A stretch of DNA of 64,000 bases from Candidatus Hydrogenedentota bacterium (lineage in GTDB: Bacteria; Hydrogenedentota; Hydrogenedentia; Hydrogenedentales; CAITNO01): NCBI GenBank assembly GCA_012730045.1, contig JAAYBR010000031.1, positions 1 through 64,000 on the forward strand. Direction: 5' to 3'. The notes beneath the pieces are model-generated. The model saw only the letters and a program-made list of their open reading frames with translations, ran no database searches and was not told where the DNA came from. The position numbers and the translations under genes were made by a program. This document shows positions 37,169-46,500 of the stretch, in pieces (the stretch's first letter is position 1; each line of letters starts with the position of its first letter).

Positions 37169-37459
37169 TCAAACGGAAACCATCTCCCGTTCGATGTGGG
37201 GGCGCAACTCAGACCGGAGGGCCTTCTCTGTGACCAGGTCCACCGAACACCCCAGCAGATCCTCGAGATAGAACTGGACCCCGAAATACCGGCCGGACGT
37301 GGCGGGGCCGTCAAAGGCCACCAGAACATCCACATCACTCCCGGGACCCGCCGAATCCCGCACCGTGGAGCCGAACAGGGCCAGCCGGATGACACCAAAA
37401 CGGGCCGCAAGCGCGGGCTTGCTGCGGGAAAGCAATTCCAATGTCTCTTCTCGCCTCAT
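37169..37459 (-). CDS. orphan MNT-type nucleotidyltransferase domain protein
   Basis: 96-residue minimal nucleotidyltransferase. RLALFGSTVRDSAGPGSDVDVLV contains the GS-x8-SDxD core of the MNT/MntA family (Gly-Ser near 30 and two Asp of the metal site); the usual Gly after Arg (GSxxRG) is replaced by Asp. The start at 37459 (MRREETLEL) is chosen as it begins at the conserved helix; longer frames are spurious. In MNT-HEPN systems the partner is a HEPN toxin that MntA adenylylates; no HEPN (Rx4-6H) gene is next to it, so this is an orphan antitoxin-like gene. It sits between two palindromic elements. Confidence 0.8.
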   Translation of the reverse strand: MRREETLELLSRSKPALAARFGVIRLALFGSTVRDSAGPGSDVDVLVAFDGPATSGRYFGVQFYLEDLLGCSVDLVTEKALRSELRPHIEREMVSV

Positions 37460-37585
37460 GGCCGTATCCAGTTCCTTTCGCCGCTGCGGGACGTGACAAC
37501 CTTGCCCCGCACTACGGAACCACGCCCATGAGACTAAACAACGGCCGAGGCGAAAATCAACGCCCCACGGGAATAGCCTCTTCTT

Positions 37586-37661
37586 ATCGGTGCTCATTTC
37601 TGTTCATCGGTGGTTGCTATTCCGGAAAAGGAACCACCGATGAACGGGGATGAACACCGAT
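37586..37661. repeat. 76-bp palindromic element, copy 2
   Basis: Arms 37586-37615 and 37632-37661 with loop 37616-37631 (GCTATTCCGG...). Same orientation as copy 1. The left arm differs from copy 1 at a few positions, so arms here mismatch at about three places. It lies between the TlpA-LRR stop (37730) and the nucleotidyltransferase start. Confidence 0.92.
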
Positions 37662-37729
37662 GGGGGCGGATCGGACCCCGACAGGCCAAACCGTTATTTC
37701 GAAGCGTCACTCCTTTCGTTTCCGACCCG

Positions 37730-39961
37730 CTAGAATTGGCTGTCAACAAGCACCACTTTCTCCCGCAAGCGCGCGAGCCCTTCCGGGCTGATGGCCGGAC
37801 TTTCGAGAAAGTACAGCTTCTCCAGGGCGGGCATGGCAAAAAAGAGGGGCACGGCGCTGTCTGTCAGTTTCCCGGCGCGCACGGACAGGAACTTCAGCTT
37901 TGGAAGCGTGGCAAGCAGTTTCAACTCCTCGTCCGTGACAGGCCTGAGATTGTGTATCCTGAGAATCTCCAGTTGTGGAAACTTGGCCAGCGCCTCAATT
38001 CCCGCATTTGAAAGCCGGCCATAACCGAAGGAAAGGCGGCGCATGCGCTGGAGGCGGGCCAGCAACGGAATAAGCCTGTCCAAGTCTGCAGAGGGGCTGG
38101 CATTGAAGCTGGCAAAGGAGAATGCCAAAGAGACGATCTGGGGAAACCGCGCGAGATATTCGACATCGTCGCGCGTGAAGCTTTCGCGGAGAAACATGAT
38201 GCGGAGGGTTATGTCCGGGCGGTCCAGAAAGGGGGCCAGCATCTCCACCTTCCCCTCTTGATACCTGCGGTCGCTCATGACAATCTCCACCTCCTTCAAT
38301 CCGGGAATGCCGGGCAGGGAAGCAAGGTTGTTCGGAGGAGAGTTGAGGGAAACGAATTCCAGCGAGGGCGGCCAGGAGCAAAGGGACAGTTCCTCTTCGG
38401 ACACGCGCCAGTCAACATACAGCTCTCGCAGTGTCTTCAGGCCGCTGAGCCCCTGCGCCAGGGTCTGCCGGAGGAATGCGGTGTGCACCGCCCTCAGATT
38501 CGGCATTCGTTGTGCCATGGCCACCGTCTCCGCCGACCAGCTGTCAGGATCGCCGCTGCTTCCCACGCGGTGCTCCAGTCTGTCTATTCTGGAAAAGAGC
38601 CGCCGGACGCCGGGGTCTTCCGGGTCATAAACCGGATGAAGGGCCGGCTGAAGCACCAGTTCGATATCCGGGGGGATTTCAATCTCCCCTTTCGCCACGC
38701 CCAACCTGCTGGGCTCGCGATACGGCAGTCCCCAGTCAAGGGCATTTCGGCCGGGTGTCCAGGCTTCCAGCAGGCCAATGGAGGTGTCCATGGGCAGCGA
38801 GATGATCTCCCCCGGCGGCGTGTGGCCGCTCTCCCACGGGGCGCTCTCCGCATCCCCCTCGGCGATCGCCGCCCGGCAGTCATCCACCAGCCCGGCCCCC
38901 CTTAGGTTCCGTGTCTGAATGTTTCCATCAGGACGAACCACCGTGGTGGAGGGAAGCGTGTTTATGTGGTAGAGATTTTTCGCAAACTGGGAGTCCGGTT
39001 TCTCCGCCAGGACCACGGGCCACGGAAAGTCCTCCCCCCCCATGAAGGCGCTGATCTCCTCCGCCGTATCCCCCAGGTTTACCGAGATGACTTGAGGCGT
39101 CCCGCCCTCCGGAGCGCCGGTGATCCACTCCTTGAGGGCGCACATCTCCCCAAAGGACGCCGGGCACGACGCGGACCAGAAATGCAGCACCACCCATTGT
39201 CCCCTGTGCCGGGAGAGCCGGAAGACACCCCCTTCCAGCGTTGAAAAGGAAAAACCGCCTGCGGAAAACTTCCTGGAGAATGTCGCCCGATGGGGCAGGA
39301 TGTCCCCCAAATCAATCGTCTCCCCAGACGCCCCCTCCGGAACAGAAACCTTGAACAACATCTGTCCCGCGCCATACCTCGAGTCTGAGGTGCCGACGTA
39401 AAGGTCAATATGGGCGGAATATTCTCCGGGAAGCACGTCGGGTATTCGGAATGTTCGGTCCTTTTCGAAAGGAACCAGATAACACCCCCGCTGAGCTCCG
39501 CCGCCGATGGAATCAAGGTCGAACTCCGCGGCATGCCAGGCCGGAGGACAACACTCAGGAACCACGATGCGGCCCCTGACCACAGCACCGCCTCCCAAGG
39601 TGACCGTGGCGGTCTCCCCTTCCCGAAGCTCAACGAATGCCATCGGAGCCGTGACGGGGCCGACCTTTCCGCATTCCACGCCGCGGCGCGGCGGACGCAG
39701 CACACGGCCCAGCCGGTACTTGCCCGGGGGAAGGTCCGAAAACAGGAAGCGTCCGTCGGCGTCCGTGACCACCTCACGCTCGAACAATCCCCTTCCAAAC
39801 CCGTTAAGACCCATCTTGCCCCCGGCAAAAGGACGGCCCTCCAGGGTGATCGTGCCTTCAATGCGCCCCACCGCCCCTCCGGGATCGGAAACAACGGGCT
39901 GCGCCACGACGGCAAGGCCCCAGGCAACGCACACTCCAACGATCGCCAGAAGCCTTGTCAT
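37730..39961 (-). CDS. exported TlpA-like/leucine-rich repeat protein
   Basis: 743-residue protein with a signal peptide (MTRLLAIVGVCVAWGLAVVA). Residues about 30-85 resemble a carboxypeptidase regulatory-like beta-sandwich (IEGTITLEGRPFAGG ... LFSDLPPGKYRLG). Residues about 280-400 are a TlpA/AhpC-type thioredoxin fold (VVLHFWSASCPASFGEM ... LPSTTVVRPDG). The redox motif is CPAS, not CxxC, so it lacks the resolving Cys. Residues about 530-740 are degenerate leucine-rich repeats (LKTLRELYVD, LQRMRRLSFGYGRLSNAGIEAL, FPQLEILRIHN, LPKLKFLSVRAG). AGGAGGGAGG precedes the ATG at 39961. Flanked by two palindromic elements. Function not known. Confidence 0.75.
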   Translation of the reverse strand: MTRLLAIVGVCVAWGLAVVAQPVVSDPGGAVGRIEGTITLEGRPFAGGKMGLNGFGRGLFEREVVTDADGRFLFSDLPPGKYRLGRVLRPPRRGVECGKVGPVTAPMAFVELREGETATVTLGGGAVVRGRIVVPECCPPAWHAAEFDLDSIGGGAQRGCYLVPFEKDRTFRIPDVLPGEYSAHIDLYVGTSDSRYGAGQMLFKVSVPEGASGETIDLGDILPHRATFSRKFSAGGFSFSTLEGGVFRLSRHRGQWVVLHFWSASCPASFGEMCALKEWITGAPEGGTPQVISVNLGDTAEEISAFMGGEDFPWPVVLAEKPDSQFAKNLYHINTLPSTTVVRPDGNIQTRNLRGAGLVDDCRAAIAEGDAESAPWESGHTPPGEIISLPMDTSIGLLEAWTPGRNALDWGLPYREPSRLGVAKGEIEIPPDIELVLQPALHPVYDPEDPGVRRLFSRIDRLEHRVGSSGDPDSWSAETVAMAQRMPNLRAVHTAFLRQTLAQGLSGLKTLRELYVDWRVSEEELSLCSWPPSLEFVSLNSPPNNLASLPGIPGLKEVEIVMSDRRYQEGKVEMLAPFLDRPDITLRIMFLRESFTRDDVEYLARFPQIVSLAFSFASFNASPSADLDRLIPLLARLQRMRRLSFGYGRLSNAGIEALAKFPQLEILRIHNLRPVTDEELKLLATLPKLKFLSVRAGKLTDSAVPLFFAMPALEKLYFLESPAISPEGLARLREKVVLVDSQF

Positions 39962-40037
39962 GTGCCTCCCTCCTGTGGCGGGACCGGCCTCGCCCCATCC
40001 CGAGCCTTCCGGGACTGAGGCTGCGGATCCTGTTTTC

Positions 40038-40046
40038 AGTGTAGCA
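40038..40046 (-). promoter_or_regulatory. extended -10 promoter of TlpA-LRR gene
   Basis: Minus-strand TGCTACACT: TG-N-TACACT. Start of transcription near 40031, about 70 bases ahead of the ATG. No clear -35 box. Confidence 0.42.
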
Positions 40047-40120
40047 GACTCCCCCACCGCGACACAGGGTTTCGCCGGAGGACGCGATCCTGCGGCCAAG
40101 ATTCAACCGCCCTCTCCCCT

Positions 40121-40196
40121 ATCGGTGTTCATCCCCGTTCATCGGTGGTTGCTATTCCGGAGAAGGAACCACCGATGAACGGGGATGAACACCGGT
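40121..40196. repeat. 76-bp palindromic element, copy 3
   Basis: Arms 40121-40150 and 40167-40196 with loop 40151-40166; loop almost identical to copy 2. The terminal pair differs (GGT), so the arms mismatch once. It lies between the TlpA-LRR and GH2 promoters, within the 395-bp gap 39962-40356, which otherwise holds only the promoters listed here. Confidence 0.92.
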
Positions 40197-40267
40197 GGGG
40201 AAGACAAAGAAAGGGGCGCAGACAGGCCGCGCCCGCCCCCCGGCCCCTGCCTCCGCGTCCCCGTTTC

Positions 40268-40297
40268 TTGCATCGTGAACCGGGGGCATATTACACT
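40268..40297 (+). promoter_or_regulatory. possible promoter of GH2-like gene
   Basis: TTGCAT (40268-40273), 18 bases, TACACT (40292-40297); four of six bases match at each box. Start would be near 40304, about 53 bases before the ATG. Confidence 0.35.
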
Positions 40298-40356
40298 CTT
40301 GTCCGGTGCATTTGGGGGCCGGAGCCGGCCCCGCCCAACCAGGGAACCCCTCCCCC

Positions 40357-43300
40357 ATGAACAAGTTGAATATCGCGCTGTCGCTTAACGGCAAATGGAT
40401 GCTGGCCGCGGACCCCGATGACCGGGGCGTCCGGGACCGGTGGTTTCAGGAAGGGCCGCCGGACGGCGCGATGGAGGCGGAGGTCCCGTCGGTGTGGGAC
40501 CGGTGGCTGCCGGATTACGGCGGGGTTGCGTGGTATTTCACGTCCTTTTCCCTTGACGACACCTGGACGGGGCGGCGTGTCTCCCTGCGTTTTGAGGCGG
40601 TGGACGCCGCGGCGGGGGTGTGGGTGAACAGCGCGCACGCGGGGGACCATGAATGCGCTTTCTCCCCCTTCTTCTTGGACGTCACGGGCCAGGTCCTCCC
40701 CGGGGAAAACCGGGTGGCGGTGCGGGTTGCGGCGGGCGCGGGGCGCGCCGGGGGGCTCTGGGGCGGGGTGGCGCTGGAGGGCACCGCGCATGCGTGTCTC
40801 TCCGATGTGTTCGTCCTGCCGGACCCGCAGCGCGGGTGTGTCCATGTGCTGACGGAGGCCGTGGCGGAGCCCGGCATGGAGGTGCGGCTGTCCATCGAGG
40901 GCACGCCCGGCGCCGCCGTGGGCAGGCCCGGCACGATGCGGCTGGACTTCCCGGATTTCAAACCCTGGTCGCCGGAGCATCCGCGGCTGCACCGCCTGCG
41001 CGCGGAGCTGCTGGGGCCGGACGGCCCGGTCCATGCGAAAACCGTGCGCTTCGGCATGCGCGACTTCACGGTGAAGGAAAACCGCTTCTTCCTGAACAAC
41101 CGCCCGGTCCATGTCAAGGCCGTGCTGCATCAGCCTGACTCCCTGCGGCTGCCCGCGGGGCCGGAGGGCCGGGAACGCGCCCGCCGGGACATCCACCTGG
41201 CGAAGGAGGCGGGGTTCAACCTGCTGCGCCTGCGCCAATGGCCCGCGCCGACGGTGCTGCTGGAGATGGCGGACGAGATGGGCATCCTTATTTGCGAGGA
41301 CATCCCCCTGGGCGCGGAGACGGTGCGCGGAACGGTCCTGCGCGACCGCAACCACCCGTCGGTCGTCGTCTGGGGCGTTTCCAGCGGCGCGGAGGACGGG
41401 GACGACCTGTGCCTGCTGGCACGGGAGCTGGACCCGACGCGCCTGATCCTGTCGGGAGCGGGCGCGGCGCGGATACTGCGGCCCCGGTCGGGGGACTTTC
41501 AGGAGGTGGACGCCCCCCGCATTTCCCAGCGCGGCCCCGTGGACCTGGACATTGAGAACTATTTTCGCCACATCGGCGACCCGGCCCTGCCGGTTTTCGT
41601 GTCAGAGTTCGGCTTTGGCGGGTGCGAGGACCTTCCCGACACGCTCCGCCAGTATGGGGAGCACCCCGGGTACTTTCACGACGCCCGCCTCCTCACCGAA
41701 GTGCTGGAGGCCGTCACCCCGGGGTTCAACGAGCGCGGGCTGGACCATCTTTTCGGGGATTTCTCCGGCCTCGCCCGGGCGATGCAGGAGCTTCAGTGCG
41801 ATGCGGCGCGGCTGCAGCTGGACGCCCTGCGCGCCAACCCGAAGGTCGCGGGCTACTGCTTTGAGCGGCTTGCCGACGGGGGTGACGGATTCTGCGCGGG
41901 CATCGCGGACCGCTGGCGGCGGGAGAAGCCGGCGCTGCGCGCGCTGGCGGAGGCGCAGCAGCCGCTCCGCCCGATCATCCAGATTCCCGAGACCAACCTG
42001 TCCCCCCGCCAGGAGGTGCCGGTGACGGTGCTGCTGGCGAACGAGGACCGCGTCGAGGGTCCCGGGGAGCTTTCGCTCCAGCTCACCGGTCCGACCGGGC
42101 AGATGCTCTGGAAGAAGCGGCGCACCCTGCCGAAAATCCCGAAGCACGGGCGCGACCTCTGGGAGGGGGCCATCTCGGCGTCGGGCTCCCCCGGCCCGCA
42201 CCGGTTCACCGTGCGCCTGCTGCGCAACGGCCAGATCGCCGCGTCGGCGGACGCGGACCTCTACGTCGTGGAACCCGCCCCGCCGCGCGAACAGACCATC
42301 CACCTGCTCGACCCGCACGACGAGTGGACCGGCCGCTTTTCCGGACTGGCCGCCGAGGGCAACCTGCTGGCCCCCGTCCACATCGTCCCCCCGCTGGCGA
42401 ACACGATCCGGGCCTACCCGGACAACGACCTGGCCCAGGTGCTCGCGCAGGTGCGCGGCGGCGCCGTGGCCGTCTTCTTTGGCCCGCCGGACGACTGGAA
42501 CGACCTGGCCGCCCAAATTCCCGGCGGCGCGGACCTGACGGCCACGCCCGGGGACGCCACGGGGGGGGCCTTCCCCGCCGTCCATTACGCCAAGGTGCAC
42601 CCCGCCTTTGACAAGCTCCCCTCGCGCGGGCTCCTGCGCCAGCCCTACCGGAACCTTGTCCCCCAGAAGACCTTCGCCGAGGCCGGGGAGGAGGACATCT
42701 GCGGCAGCTTCAACACCCGGCCCGCCGGGGACGCGTGGTGGGGCACCGGCATCCTCGTGCGGCGCTACGGCGCGGGGCGCCTGGTTTTCACCCATCTCCG
42801 GGTGCTGGAGCATCTGGGGGCGGACCCGGCGGCGGACCGCCTCTTCTCGAACCTGATCGCCCATTTCACGCGGCGGTCCGTGCCGCCGCAGCAGCCGCTT
42901 CCCCCGGAGCAGCGGCTGGTGGAGTGGATGCGCCGGGAGCGCCTGAACACGCTGCGGCGCTGGATGGTCATCGGCGAATTCCCCAACTGGAACCGGAACG
43001 CGGGCCTTCACACCGCCTATCCCCCCGAAACGGCGCAGGACTTCGACGCTGTCTACCCCGGCTGGTACCGGGCCGTCCGCTGGGCGCGGTGGCACTCCTC
43101 CGCCACTGCGGGCCATCTGGTGGATTTCCAGACCGCGTTCTCGCCGGTCTTCTCCCGGTCCCCCAAGGACGACCGGGCCGTCGGCTACGCCTTCGCGGAG
43201 TTCGTTGGCGAGCGCCGCCAGGGCGCGCGCATGGTGCTGGGCATCCGGAACGCCATGAAGGTGTGGCTCAACGGGGAGCTGGTCTTCGAAACGGACCGGC

Positions 43301-43464
43301 AGGTTCCCGGCGGAGAGACGGACACCGAGACGGTGGAGGTGCGGGTGCGCCAGGGCAAGAACACCCTGCTGGTGAAGTGCGCCAAGGTCCCGGGCCCCTT
43401 CGGGTTCTCCCTGGACCTGGAGCGCTCAGGCACGGCCCCCCTAGCCATCCAGTGGTGGCGGTAG
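40357..43464 (+). CDS. glycoside hydrolase family 2-like protein
   Basis: 1035-residue protein without a signal peptide. Order of modules: N-terminal jelly-roll (about 1-150, with WYFTSFSLDDTWTGRRVSLRFE and VWVNSAHAG), an Ig-like domain, and a TIM barrel (about 230-520: RPVHVKAVLHQPDSLRLP, AGFNLLRLRQWP, MGILICEDIP, HPSVVVWGVSSGAEDG). The nucleophile region PVFVSEFGFGG keeps its Glu at about 417. The acid/base Asn-Glu of GH2 (WSxGNE) is replaced: here WGVSSGAE. The C-terminal 500 residues are beta-rich; the last 60 look like a jelly-roll (VWLNGELVFETDRQVPGG). Specificity and activity are open; the ATG at 40357 is preferred over one 17 codons upstream. Confidence 0.75.
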   Translation: MNKLNIALSLNGKWMLAADPDDRGVRDRWFQEGPPDGAMEAEVPSVWDRWLPDYGGVAWYFTSFSLDDTWTGRRVSLRFEAVDAAAGVWVNSAHAGDHECAFSPFFLDVTGQVLPGENRVAVRVAAGAGRAGGLWGGVALEGTAHACLSDVFVLPDPQRGCVHVLTEAVAEPGMEVRLSIEGTPGAAVGRPGTMRLDFPDFKPWSPEHPRLHRLRAELLGPDGPVHAKTVRFGMRDFTVKENRFFLNNRPVHVKAVLHQPDSLRLPAGPEGRERARRDIHLAKEAGFNLLRLRQWPAPTVLLEMADEMGILICEDIPLGAETVRGTVLRDRNHPSVVVWGVSSGAEDGDDLCLLARELDPTRLILSGAGAARILRPRSGDFQEVDAPRISQRGPVDLDIENYFRHIGDPALPVFVSEFGFGGCEDLPDTLRQYGEHPGYFHDARLLTEVLEAVTPGFNERGLDHLFGDFSGLARAMQELQCDAARLQLDALRANPKVAGYCFERLADGGDGFCAGIADRWRREKPALRALAEAQQPLRPIIQIPETNLSPRQEVPVTVLLANEDRVEGPGELSLQLTGPTGQMLWKKRRTLPKIPKHGRDLWEGAISASGSPGPHRFTVRLLRNGQIAASADADLYVVEPAPPREQTIHLLDPHDEWTGRFSGLAAEGNLLAPVHIVPPLANTIRAYPDNDLAQVLAQVRGGAVAVFFGPPDDWNDLAAQIPGGADLTATPGDATGGAFPAVHYAKVHPAFDKLPSRGLLRQPYRNLVPQKTFAEAGEEDICGSFNTRPAGDAWWGTGILVRRYGAGRLVFTHLRVLEHLGADPAADRLFSNLIAHFTRRSVPPQQPLPPEQRLVEWMRRERLNTLRRWMVIGEFPNWNRNAGLHTAYPPETAQDFDAVYPGWYRAVRWARWHSSATAGHLVDFQTAFSPVFSRSPKDDRAVGYAFAEFVGERRQGARMVLGIRNAMKVWLNGELVFETDRQVPGGETDTETVEVRVRQGKNTLLVKCAKVPGPFGFSLDLERSGTAPLAIQWWR

Positions 43465-43491
43465 GCCCCGAAGCCCCGCACTGGTTGGCCG

Positions 43492-43527
43492 GGTCCACCA
43501 AGTCCACAGCGTCCACCCCGTCCACTT
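43492..43527. repeat. short 9-bp GTCCAC repeat
   Basis: Four 9-base units with the core GTCCAC (GGTCCACCA, AGTCCACAG, CGTCCACCC, CGTCCACTT) between two convergent genes. The period equals that of the array at the left window edge, but the core is different. Confidence 0.75.
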
Positions 43528-43546
43528 TCTTCTTATAGACCGGAGG

Positions 43547-46500
43547 TCAGGAACGCGCCGCCCGCGAACGGACCCCCGCGCGCCTGCGGCGCCACAGCAC
43601 CGCCAGCGCCAGCAGGACCGCCCCCAGCACCGCGGCGGAGGGGACGTGGAACGCCAGCAGCAGCCGTCCCGCGACAATCACGGGGGCCAGCGCCAGCCGC
43701 ACACACGCCGCCAGGGCGGGGTGCGCCGCCACCATGTCCGCCACTGCGGGACTCGTGTGGTAGTAGAGGTCCACGAAAGCGGTGCCCACGGGGTTGTCAA
43801 GCAGGTACACGTCACGCACCGTGCGCAGGGTGTCCACCTGGGCCGCCATGGGGGTGCCGTAGGCCGCCGTGGCGATGAAGCAGGGGCCGCCCAGGCCCCA
43901 GCCGCCCGCGTCGGTGCCCGCCGAGATGCCGACCACCGCCACGGCCATCCCCAGAAGGGCCAGGACCGCGAAGGTGGCGTCCACGGTGGTGGCGCGGTAC
44001 TCAAAGGCCCGGGGGACCACCGCGGCCGGCACGGTGGGATTGGACTTGAGGTACACCACCACATCCACGATGCCCGTCTTCTTGCTCTTGGGCGTCCGGA
44101 ACTCGAAATAGTGCTCGCGGTCGCCGGGCTCCCCGATGAACAGGGAGGCGTCGGCGGTGCCGCCCGCGCCGTCTTCGTCGGCCCCGCTGTCGCGCAGCTC
44201 CACGCGGTCCACATAGCCCAGCCCGCCCTGCGGCGAATGCAGGGTCAGGACGTTTCCCCCTTTCCGGGAGCCCTTTCCCGTGACGGCGGACGCGCCGTCC
44301 ACACGGACCAGGGAGACGGCGGCGGCGGCCTCCGCGGGCAGTGCCGCGCCCCTGCGCAGACTGAAGGCGTTGCCGCCGTAGAGCCGCGCCGCGGCGCTTT
44401 CGGGGGCCTGCGTGTCCGCCGTGGCCGGGCTGAGCGCAGGAGTCACCTCCGCCGCAAGCAGCTGTGACTGAAAAGCAACGTCGAGGGGCTGGGCGCTGGT
44501 CTCGGCGCCGGTGACGTAGTTCAGGGTGCTGGAAATCCCCCAGAGGGCCAGCCCGGACCGCACGTCGGCGTAGGTGATGCCGGTGTCGGCAAGGGACAGG
44601 GCCGCACGGAGCGATGTTCCGGCGGGGACCCCTGCTGCGTCGGTGGCGCGGGGGAACCGCAGCAGGCTGCCGGTGACCTCGGTGTAGTAATTGCCGCCCG
44701 CGCCGGGCGGGGGTATGGTGGCCGAGGCGTCCGGGTCGGCGTAGAGATGGACGCTGAAGTCATGGGACCCCCCGACCGCCACGCCCGCGGCAACCCCGCC
44801 GATGAGGGCCGAGGCCAGCTGCCCCGCCGGAATAGAGGGGTCGGCCGCTTTGGCGGCGGCCGCAATCTTTCGGGTCAGGCCGAGCCCGTAGAGGGGGGCT
44901 TTCGGCGCCGCAAGGGGGGGCAGCGTGAGCACCACCTTCTCGAGGCTGCCGCCGCCCGCCGTCAGTTTCACCGTGTTCTCCGCCGCCGGGTCCGAGAGGA
45001 TGAAGGCGGTGAGATTGCGCCCCGACGCGTCGGTCACATGGCGCCTGTACAGGAAGGACACCGGCGTCGGCGCGGAAACCGCCCCGTCCCGCGCCGTGAC
45101 CGCCGCAGTCACCGCCGCGTTGGCCGAACGGTCGGCGGACGGCGGCACCAGCACTTCGACCGAGGTGCCGTCGGGGGAAAGGTTCACCGCGCGCACCGCC
45201 TGGCCTCCGATGCTGAAGGTGGTGGTGGGGGTGAACTTGACGCCCTCAATCCGGGCGGTCACTCCACCGAACAGCCAGGCTTCGGACGGGGTGATGGAGA
45301 CGATGTCCAGCGTGCGCACGTCTTCGAAGAGCGCCCCCACCGTCTTGTCGCCATCCATCAGGAGCGTGGCGGGGTTGTCCTGCACGCCGTCCAGGTCGCC
45401 GGTCCATCCGGCAAACTGAAACCCTGTGTCGGCCGTGGCGGCCAGCGTGACCTCCGTGCCGTGGACATGGCCCCCCTCCGGGGCCTCGGGAAGCGCCGAC
45501 ACGCGCCCGCCGGAGGCGGGGGAAACAGTCAACACATAGCGCGGCGCCTCGACGGGCACAAACACCGAGAAGCGGCTCAGGTCAGCCCGCAGGGCGCCCG
45601 TGGCACCGTCCACGGTGGGCGTGCCGGGCGCCATGGCGGGATCCGACTCCGCCACGTCCTGAAAACGCCCGTTCGCGAGCGAAACAGAAAGTTCGCCGAT
45701 GCGCAACGCGTCCAGGTCCAACTCCTCCGGATACTCCCCGGCGAGCCAGGTTACGGTCACAGCCAGGGGCGAGATGTCGTCGAGCACGCGGATCTCCGCG
45801 CCGGACCGGGCCAGAAGGGTGATGCCGACCGCCGGGAAGGAAAGCGGCGCGCCGCCCAGCACGGCGAGCTGCGCCTCCGCCCAGGCGATGCGGGCGTCGG
45901 CGCCGGCGTCGCCCCCGGCCTCATCCAGCAGGCCGGCGGGATCATCACAAGCCGCCACCACCGCAAGCACCTCCTCCCCCTCCTCCACCACATCCGCGGC
46001 AGCCAGCCGCGCCGCGGTGGGCAGCTCCACCAGAAGGTCCGGACGCGGCGCCACCAGGAAGGTGCTGCCTGCGGTGTCGGGGTCCGTGAGGTCCAAACGG
46101 ACCACGGCCGCATCCCGCAGCAGGGCGAACCCCTCTGTGTCCTGCATGCCGGTTTCGCTGCCGGAATGCCACAGTTCCCCCGGGCCGACCGCGTCATAGA
46201 GATCATCCGGGAGGGCGTTGTCATCCGCGTCCACCGTTCCGCCCTGCACGGACACGGTGAAGAAGAGCTGCGTTTCCAGGGTGTTCTTCAGGTCGTAGAA
46301 CACGTTCACGCCGCCCGCTGTCTCAGCCAGTCCGTAGACACTCCGGGACACGGCGAGCGTGTCCAGCGCCCAATTCGTCACCCCCTCGGCGGCTGTGTTC
46401 ACAAAACCCCGCAAGTCAAGAAAGGCGCAGTAGTCCGGCGGAAGGAGGAAGGAGACACCCTGGGGCTGGCGGGGCCCCGCCCCGTCGGGATCCTCGTACA

